Source: Hyperoodon ampullatus (taxonomy: Eukaryota > Chordata > Mammalia > Artiodactyla > Ziphiidae). From it: a stretch of 64,000 bases of DNA. Shown one piece after another: positions 58,086 to 64,000 of this stretch; within the stretch, counting starts at the first letter, position 1; each line of letters begins with the position of its first letter. Made by a program: the position numbers and the translations under genes. Below the pieces are notes generated by a model that was given only the letters and a program-made list of their open reading frames with translations, was not told where the DNA came from and searched no databases. The stretch lies in contig OX457061.1 of the NCBI GenBank assembly GCA_949752795.1, positions 121,292,152 through 121,356,151 of the forward strand, given 5' to 3'.

Positions 58086-59469
58086 AACTACCATTTTTAT
58101 TGTTAGGTGAATTTAAAATAACCCAGGCCTCATCAAACTGCAGAGAGAAATGAGATCACTTTGAAATGATAATCATATTTCACTGGCACATTGCTCACAG
58201 TGGGAAGAATCAAGATCTCAGTACCCTTTTAATTTTGAGTTATTTCTCTGAGTCTCCAAGGGTATTCTAGACTAGTCCTTTTATATTCTTCTACTTTGGC
58301 CTCTTTTTAAAATAATTAATATCAAACTATCAACTTAAAGCCTGCTTCACTGCCTGTGTCATCATGGCAAACAATTCGTCCTCTTCTGAGGCAGGATGCT
58401 TTAGCGTGAAATTCTCAAAACATCACGTATTCTCAGATGTTTCAGTTCCTCTTTAGTTCTCCCATAAAGAGACTAAAGCCATAAAGAATTGGAAAGGATG
58501 CTCATCTCTTCAATTCTGGGTTTTATTTTTCAAACTGTGGGCTTGAAATATCAACTGCTTGTGTCTGCAGCTCAGAAAGTTCCAAATAATAATAACTGTG
58601 ACAATTTTTTTTCACTAAGAGTTGTAACCCCATAGGACTGGTTTATAAAGCTAGAGAATACATAGTCAACTGTCTTTCCCCCTTGTACCTCAAACCTTCT
58701 CTGCCTCAAGAGTCTGGGCACTGATTTATTCCCCATAAGTCACTGTGCTTCTGTGCAAATCAACTCATGAAACTAGATGCACAGAGATTTGTGGCCCTCG
58801 TGCCAAGACTCATCTCAAACACATACTACGTTTCCTAGCTACAGCTTTCATATTTTCTCTCAATTTTAAGGTGCATTCAGCAGAGTGAAATAAGTATGGA
58901 CAATTATATTAAATCCATCTTTACAGCATCTCTATTTAGTAGTTATTTATGCCCTCCAAAAGTGGACATATTTTACTTTCTTGTCTCATTAAAGAGGAAG
59001 GGAGGGGATAGAAGGGGAGGGGCAGGGACTTATCTTTTTGATGGATTTTGATATTTGATTTTAATGCTTTAAAAAAATAGGCTTCTGCCAGTCTCTCAGA
59101 AATTGAAGTCTCTTAACTTTCAAGTGACAAGTCATTATAAAAATAAGAATATATAAGATTCTTAAGTGAAAAATGTGTTCATTGATGGGAATGTGTATGA
59201 GCCCACTTAGAGTTTCCAAGAAAGTTAATGGTAAATTCAGTACTTGCTACAGCGTAGAAAAGACAAGCCAAGTGTGGGAGCCAGGCAAATTCGTGCAGAG
59301 ATTGTTTTGATATTTTCATAAATAAAAGACTTCTAAAATATCCAAAGATGCTTCCTTCAAAAGTACTATCACGAGTCATTTGCTAACAACTTAGTAACTT
59401 GCTATAAATATGTTGAAAGACAAGGTTTAGACAAAAAAAAAATGGACTTCATAATGAAGTTTCTTATCC
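58086..59469. other. Intron 1; no gene seen
   Basis: Anonymous; a purine-rich 'gaggaagggaggggatagaa' tract near 58993. Confidence 0.45.
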
Positions 59470-59482
59470 AAAATCCATTCTA

Positions 59483-59703
59483 GGGACTTCCCTGGCGGTC
59501 CAGTGGTTAAGACTTCTCCTTCCAATGCAGGGGTTGCGGGTTCGATCCCTGGTCTGGGAGCTAAGATCCCACAAGCCTCAGGGCCAAAAAACCGAAACAT
59601 AAAACAGAAGCAACACTGTAACAAATTGAATAAAGACTTTAAAAATGGTCCACATCAAAAAAAAAAAAAAAAAAAAAAACATTAAAACAAAAAAACCCCC
59701 CAA
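59483..59703 (+). mobile_element. CHR-1-like SINE
   Basis: Full-length sense copy: B box 'gcgggttcgatccc', tail 'aaacagaagcaacactgtaa', then an A-run and a short mixed tail. The imperfect duplication AAAATCCATTCTA / AAAATCCACTCTA (59470-59482, 59704-59716) flanks it. Confidence 0.93.
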
Positions 59704-59777
59704 AAAATCCACTCTAAATGCAACTTAGATTTCTTCTTACTGCCTCCCCCAACCTGAGTCGTTTTCCTTTTAAGAAT

Positions 59778-59925
59778 TTTTTTTTTAATACTGGAGTATA
59801 GTTGATTTACAATGTTGTGTTAGTTCCAGGTGTACAGCAAAGTAATTCAGTTATGCGTATACATATATCTATTCTTTTTCAAATTATTTCCCGTTTAGGT
59901 TATTACAGAATATTGAGTAGAGTTT
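59778..59925 (-). mobile_element. 5'-truncated L1 3' end, antisense
   Basis: 'ggagtatagttgatttacaa' and 'aggtgtacagcaaagtaatt' are reversed L1 3'UTR. Flanks share a short, imperfect TTTCCTTT-type match, so the duplication is uncertain. Confidence 0.8.
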
Positions 59926-61204
59926 CCTTTAATCAGAGATAAAGGCTTACAAAGTAATATGGAACCAGAAGAATAGGGAGAGAAGAAGCTTCTGTTTAGA
60001 GAGAAAGCAAGAAAGACAGAATGAAAGTTATTGAGAAGATAAGTGATTTAGAATGTCCAGAACTAGATATATCCTCTAGAACAGGGCAAAAGTTAATAGG
60101 TGCTGTTAACTGTGATACTATAATTTCAGAAATATTGTTCTCACATTACCATTGATATTGGATTTTACCGTTGTGATTATGAATTACCGAATATATGTGT
60201 GTGGTAGACGATTTAATGGTGATGGCTCTAAGGTTTATTTTCCCTTCTTATTAAACATTCTGGCAGGAGGAATTTAATAACTTGATACTGCGGAGAGTGA
60301 CCACAAAGGTTCAGGGATTGGCGATGCTCTAAGTTGAGTGACAAAGCTGGGAGGATGTGATGACTGACAATCACCAGGAAGTAACATCAGGTTGAATATA
60401 AATATTTCAAACAGATATGTGTTCAGAAAGCCTGCTTCACTTTTCTGAGCAAACTCTGTGGATAAAAAGAATCATTTGATATTAGCAAGTAGGCCTAGAC
60501 CTTCTGGGGACCAACCTAGGTAAATGAGGAGCTGGTCGGGGGTTCAGTCATTTGTGGGCTTCTAGGATGAGCAGCTGCAGAAAAAGGAAAATGTTTGAAT
60601 GAAAAAAAATACAATAACCCTTTAACTTTCCTGGACACAGGTTCTCATCCCATAATAGCCGACTGCACAGACCACATTTATGGTAATTTCTCAAACTCCA
60701 TGCACAAATTTTAGGTCTGAACAGAATGTACTGTATATGAATGACACCAAGTGAAAGCAGAATGAATTTAGCTGAGTATGTTACTAATATAGGAAGCACT
60801 CACTCTAATTGAAGAAAAGAACATTGATGTTTAATCTATAGGACCGGAGTTTTATTACCGTTGAGAACAATTCTCAGAACTTGAAAGGTGATGTTCTTTT
60901 CCTCTATAAAAGCAGTAAGAATTGTATTTCACAGCTGAACTTTCATATTTTCTTATGTCTGAACAACTTAGGATAATTTTAGCTAAAAATTGCAATCAGA
61001 AATCAAATTTGGATAAATACAAATTTTGAAATCCTAATAATTTGGAGTGGCTTTGTTTCCAGACTTAAATATTGTCACTACTGAATACATGTGAAAAATT
61101 ATAAATTCTGACTGTAAATCTATAAATACCTATCTGTCACTATGATAATATTCACTATACAGTATGTAAACCTTTTTTTTGTTTTATTGTTTTCAAAGTG
61201 GTGG
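59926..61204. other. End of intron 1 before the last SINE; no gene seen
   Basis: Anonymous intronic sequence, no recognised exon. Confidence 0.45.
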
Positions 61205-61422
61205 TTTTTTTTTTTTTTTTTTTTTTTTTTGTGGTATGAGGGCCTCTCACTGTTGTGACCTCTCCCGTTGCGGAGCACAGGCTCCGGACGCGCAGGCTCA
61301 GCGGCCATGGCTCACGGGCCCAGCCGTTCCGCGGCATGTGGGATCTTCCCGGACCGGGGCACGAACCCGTGTCCCCTGCATCGGCAGGCAGACTCTCAAC
61401 CACTGCGCCACCAGGAAAGCCC
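61205..61422 (-). mobile_element. Young CHR-type SINE close upstream of GLRA3 exon 2
   Basis: Antisense copy with a T26 run (61205-61230) followed by the body to 'caccaggaaagcccc'. It ends 141 bp before exon 2. No convincing target duplication was found. Confidence 0.92.
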
Positions 61423-61563
61423 CAAACTGTATTTTTTTGTTTTATTGAATGTAAATAAAGTTTTTTTTTTTTGCTTAGCATTTTTATTTTATATTTCTAG
61501 GTAACAACTGTTAGGAAGACTTTTTCTTTGGGTAAAATCTGTATTATTTTTTCTCATTTGCAG

Positions 61564-61691
61564 TTTGGTTGCAACAAAGGAAACAGATAGTGCAAGGTCT
61601 CGAAGTGCCCCAATGTCACCTTCTGACTTTCTGGATAAATTAATGGGAAGGACGTCGGGGTATGATGCAAGAATCAGGCCCAATTTTAAAG
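61564..61691 (+). CDS. GLRA3: GLRA3 exon 2 (glycine receptor alpha-3)
   Basis: The exon completes codon 24 (AG|T, Ser) and encodes residues 25-66, then the first base of codon 67 (G|, Gly in the family), in phase 1. The peptide includes [16 protein letters not shown] and [20 protein letters not shown]. The first part ends the signal peptide; in human GLRA3 cleavage is placed at about residue 33. '[20 protein letters not shown]' is the conserved first helix of the extracellular domain in glycine receptor alpha subunits, and the stretch before it separates alpha-3 from alpha-1 and alpha-2. Splice sites are 'ttctcatttgcag' and AAAG|GTAATT. The ligand-binding loops, Cys-loop and transmembrane segments are encoded beyond the window. 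Confidence 0.97.
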
Positions 61692-61726
61692 GTAATTGTT
61701 TTGCTTACTACAATATATGACATGTG

Positions 61727-62182
61727 TTTTATTTTTTATTATTTTTTAACATCTTTATTGGAGTATGATTGCTTTACAATGGTGTGCTAGTTTCTGCTCT
61801 ATAACAGAGTTAATCAGCTATACATATACATATATCCCCATATCTCCTCCCTCTTGTGTCTCCCTCCCTCCCACCCTCCCTATCCCACCCCTCTAGGTGG
61901 TCACAAAGCACCGAGCTGATCTCCCTGTGCTATGCGGCTGCTTCCCACTAGCTACCTATTTTACATTTGGTAGTGTATATATGTCCATACCACTCTCTCA
62001 CTTCATCCCAGCTTACCTTTCCCCCTCCTCATGTCCTCAAGTCCATTCTCTACATCTGCGTCTTTATTCCTGTCCTGCCTCTGCGTTTGTCAGAACCTTT
62101 TTTTTTTTTTAGATTCCATATATATGTGTTAGCATACGGTATTTGTTTTTCTCTTTCTGACTTACTTCACTCTGTATGACAG
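61727..62182 (-). mobile_element. 5'-truncated young L1, antisense, beside the exon 2 donor
   Basis: The L1 3'UTR in reverse: 'catctttattggagtatgat', 'ccaccctccctatcccaccc', 'gtgctatgcggctgcttccc', 'cgtctttattcctgtcctgc', to 'ttcactctgtatgacag'. It matches the 3' end of the copy at 8964-10431 closely. Flanks 'tatgacatgtg' and 'tatgacagatg' are a possible imperfect duplication. Confidence 0.88.
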
Positions 62183-62329
62183 ATGATTAAACAAGATAAA
62201 TTTTCATATTGATTTACCCCCAAATTCTAAAGCTTATTTCCAATAATCCTCCAAGCACTATATTGGTCAAAGATATGTCTTGAAAGAAGAAATATATTCT
62301 CATGTTAATAGCTCTCACAATTAGTCTTC

Positions 62330-62600
62330 TTTGGACCATACAACATTACATTAGTTTGTGTACAACCTCATGATTTGATATTTTTATACATTATGAGATG
62401 ATGATCGCAATGAGTTTAGGTACCATCTGTCACCATACAAAGTTGTTACAACATTGTTGACTATATTCCCTATGCTGTACATTACATCACCATTGACTTA
62501 TTTATTTTACAGCTGGAAGTTCATACCTTTTAATCTCCTTCACCTATTTCGATCATCACCCTACCATCTTCCCCTCTATTCCCTTGTCTGTTTTCTTTCT
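62330..62600 (-). mobile_element. Old L1 3'UTR, antisense
   Basis: 'tgatttgatatttttataca', 'ggtaccatctgtcaccatac', 'tattccctatgctgtacatt' and 'ttattttacagctggaagtt' match reversed L1M/L1MA 3'UTR. Confidence 0.75.
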
Positions 62601-62889
62601 CTTTTAAAAAATGTGCCTACTGAATCAAATGAACTAATTTAAAGTGGGTATTATATATGCTTTCCCTTCCAATTTGTCAAAAACCAGGAATTAATACTGT
62701 GAAATTTTAGGGGCATGTCTGTCAATAATGTGATATTCCACTAGTCTAAGTTTTCTTGAAAAAAATAAATGAGCAAAATTAACTATATATTTAAAAAAAA
62801 GAATAGGAACAGAAATTTGCCAAACTGATGTGACAATATATTACAATAACTTAAATGATTTAGTATTCACTTCTTCGTGGGTTAAAATA

Positions 62890-62995
62890 ATTTTTTTTTT
62901 TTTTTGCTGTGCCGTGAGGCATGTGGGGCCTTAGTTCCCTGACCAGGGATGGAACCCATGTCCTGCAGTGGAAGCGCAGAGTCCTGACCACTGGA
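62890..62995 (-). mobile_element. Short CHR-type SINE, truncated at its tRNA-like end
   Basis: Antisense copy with T-run and 'ggccttagttccctgaccag' body. It stops at 'tgaccactggac', before the usual 'caccagggaagtccc'. Flanks GGGTTAAAAT / GGATTAAAAT suggest the insertion was truncated. Confidence 0.82.
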
Positions 62996-64000
62996 CATGG
63001 ATTAAAATCTTAATGAAAAAAAAAGAAACCTAGAAAATACCTAGATAACTGATCAGACAATAGGAAAATATAAAATTATTGAGAAAAACCTGTATGTTTG
63101 ACCTTTCAGGAATTTATAAATTTCGTACGAGGAAAACAAAAAATCTTAGTAGAGACATTCTCAGACAATTTGCAGAAAATAAATAAGAATATTCAACCTA
63201 ATTAACAATCAATGAAGTGTAAATTATAATAATAATGTGACAGCATTTTCACCTTTCAAATTATCAACATTTAACAATAATATTATTGATAATTATTTCA
63301 GTCTCAAACACATTATTATAAAATTTATTTCTGGAATACTGATTTTAAGTTTGTGATTGTTTTCACAAGTACATTTACATTAAAACAAAATTTACCTTCC
63401 AGATCATAGAGAAGAACAATTATTAAAAAACTATAAAATGACTTTATTAAAATGTAACTTTGTATTTGCTCTTTTATATACTGCTAAGTTTGAAAAACTC
63501 TAGATGTAGACATTTTTCTTTAAACAAAATTATGATACTTATTTGTACTATTTTGTATCATTTCTCTAAAATAAGTACATCTTTTAAAAATCCTATTTGT
63601 TTGAGAAAAAAACACTGCAGTACCAGGCATAAGCCACACAAACTACAGGAAGGTTGTGTTGCACATTGCTAGGCGGGTGTTATTTTGTATGTTTATCTGT
63701 TTGTTGTTTTATGATAATAGTAAAAATCGTGTACCTGAATTGGGTAAAAATTAAATTGTCCAAAAATATTAGTGATGAATAGCCTCAACAGACCTTCAGC
63801 ACAATTCTACTTCTTTGAGACAAACACTCCAAAAGGAAAATTGGTTACTTCCAGTGAGCATCTGTTTAATCTCTTTGATGGCTTTCCAGGCCTTTTACAA
63901 AGAAGTTGCTATGAAAGTTCTTTGCACTAACTAGACTGCTAATTGGATGCCTCCATTCTTGCATTCTACCTCTTCTGTTTTTCTTTTCTGCCCAATAATT
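62996..64000. other. Intron 2; no gene seen
   Basis: AT-rich anonymous sequence to the end of the window. Confidence 0.45.

Larger units (their letters stand above)
29598..61563 (+). other. GLRA3: GLRA3 intron 1, about 32 kb
   Basis: The intron runs from the GTGAGT donor to a good acceptor, with a pyrimidine-rich tract and 'ttctcatttgcag' just before exon 2. A long first intron is normal for glycine receptor alpha genes. It holds no recognised coding exon on either strand. Its SINE, L1, L2 and LTR insertions are listed separately. Confidence 0.93.
61692..64000 (+). other. GLRA3: GLRA3 intron 2, start only
   Basis: It starts with donor GTAATT, immediately followed by antisense L1 sequence. 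The next coding exon (conserved 'PPVNVTCN' region in the family) is not found before 64000. Confidence 0.9.

Noticed and set aside
4348..61504. Many ORFs with recurrent peptides such as 'CAACGIFPDRGTNPC' or 'RHVGSSRTGARTRVPC'
   Set aside because: They are translations of the same young SINE in different frames and places, not a protein family.
1..64000. CRISPR arrays, operons, phage or bacterial features
   Set aside because: Nothing in composition, gene structure or repeats fits a prokaryote; repeats are mammalian retroelements and microsatellites.
1..64000. Standalone tRNA, snRNA or microRNA genes
   Set aside because: tRNA-like A and B boxes occur only in SINE heads. I saw no separate cloverleaf or convincing miRNA hairpin, though small RNA genes could be missed without a folding search.

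Overview
The window is nuclear DNA from a mammal, most likely a cetacean. It is AT-rich, almost free of open reading frames, and full of mammalian retroelements (L1, L2, MIR, MaLR LTRs). The diagnostic elements are at least 19 tRNA-derived SINEs of the CHR type, shared by cetaceans, hippopotamus and ruminants. They include many near-identical young copies with the ending 'accaccagggaagccc' and L1 3' ends of cetartiodactyl type. The abundance of the young subtype suggests a whale or dolphin rather than a ruminant; I cannot name the species.

One protein gene is visible: GLRA3, the glycine receptor alpha-3 subunit, on the + strand. Only its first two coding exons are inside the window: exon 1 (coding part 29527-29597) and exon 2 (61564-61691). 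They are joined across an intron of about 32 kb, and the rest of the gene lies beyond the right edge. Together they encode the signal peptide and the start of the extracellular ligand-binding domain, ending in a phase-1 junction. The splice sites are canonical and the reading frame is open across the junction. A GC-rich promoter with an inverted CCAAT box and GC boxes lies at about 28930-29100, and the 5' leader has two short upstream ORFs.

Layout. 1-2126 is the 5' part of an antisense L1 (5'UTR, ORF1 with one nonsense codon, start of ORF2) cut by the window edge. 2127-28890 is intergenic sequence upstream of GLRA3, made of old L1, L2, MIR and MaLR fragments with younger SINE and L1 insertions. 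28893-29597 is the GLRA3 promoter, leader and exon 1. 29598-61563 is intron 1, poor in coding sequence but with about a dozen datable insertions. 61564-64000 holds exon 2 and the start of intron 2, where a young antisense L1 begins about 35 bp after the donor site.

I found no previously undescribed system. The items most worth a second look are the uORFs and the homopolymer beside the promoter, the antisense retroelements that crowd exon 2, a SINE that seems to carry a 3' transduction, a 71-bp L1 insertion with perfect target-site duplications, a 5'-truncated SINE, a recent 125-bp tandem duplication, and two unclassified LTR-like insertions. Repeat families were named by recognition only; RepeatMasker could not be run.
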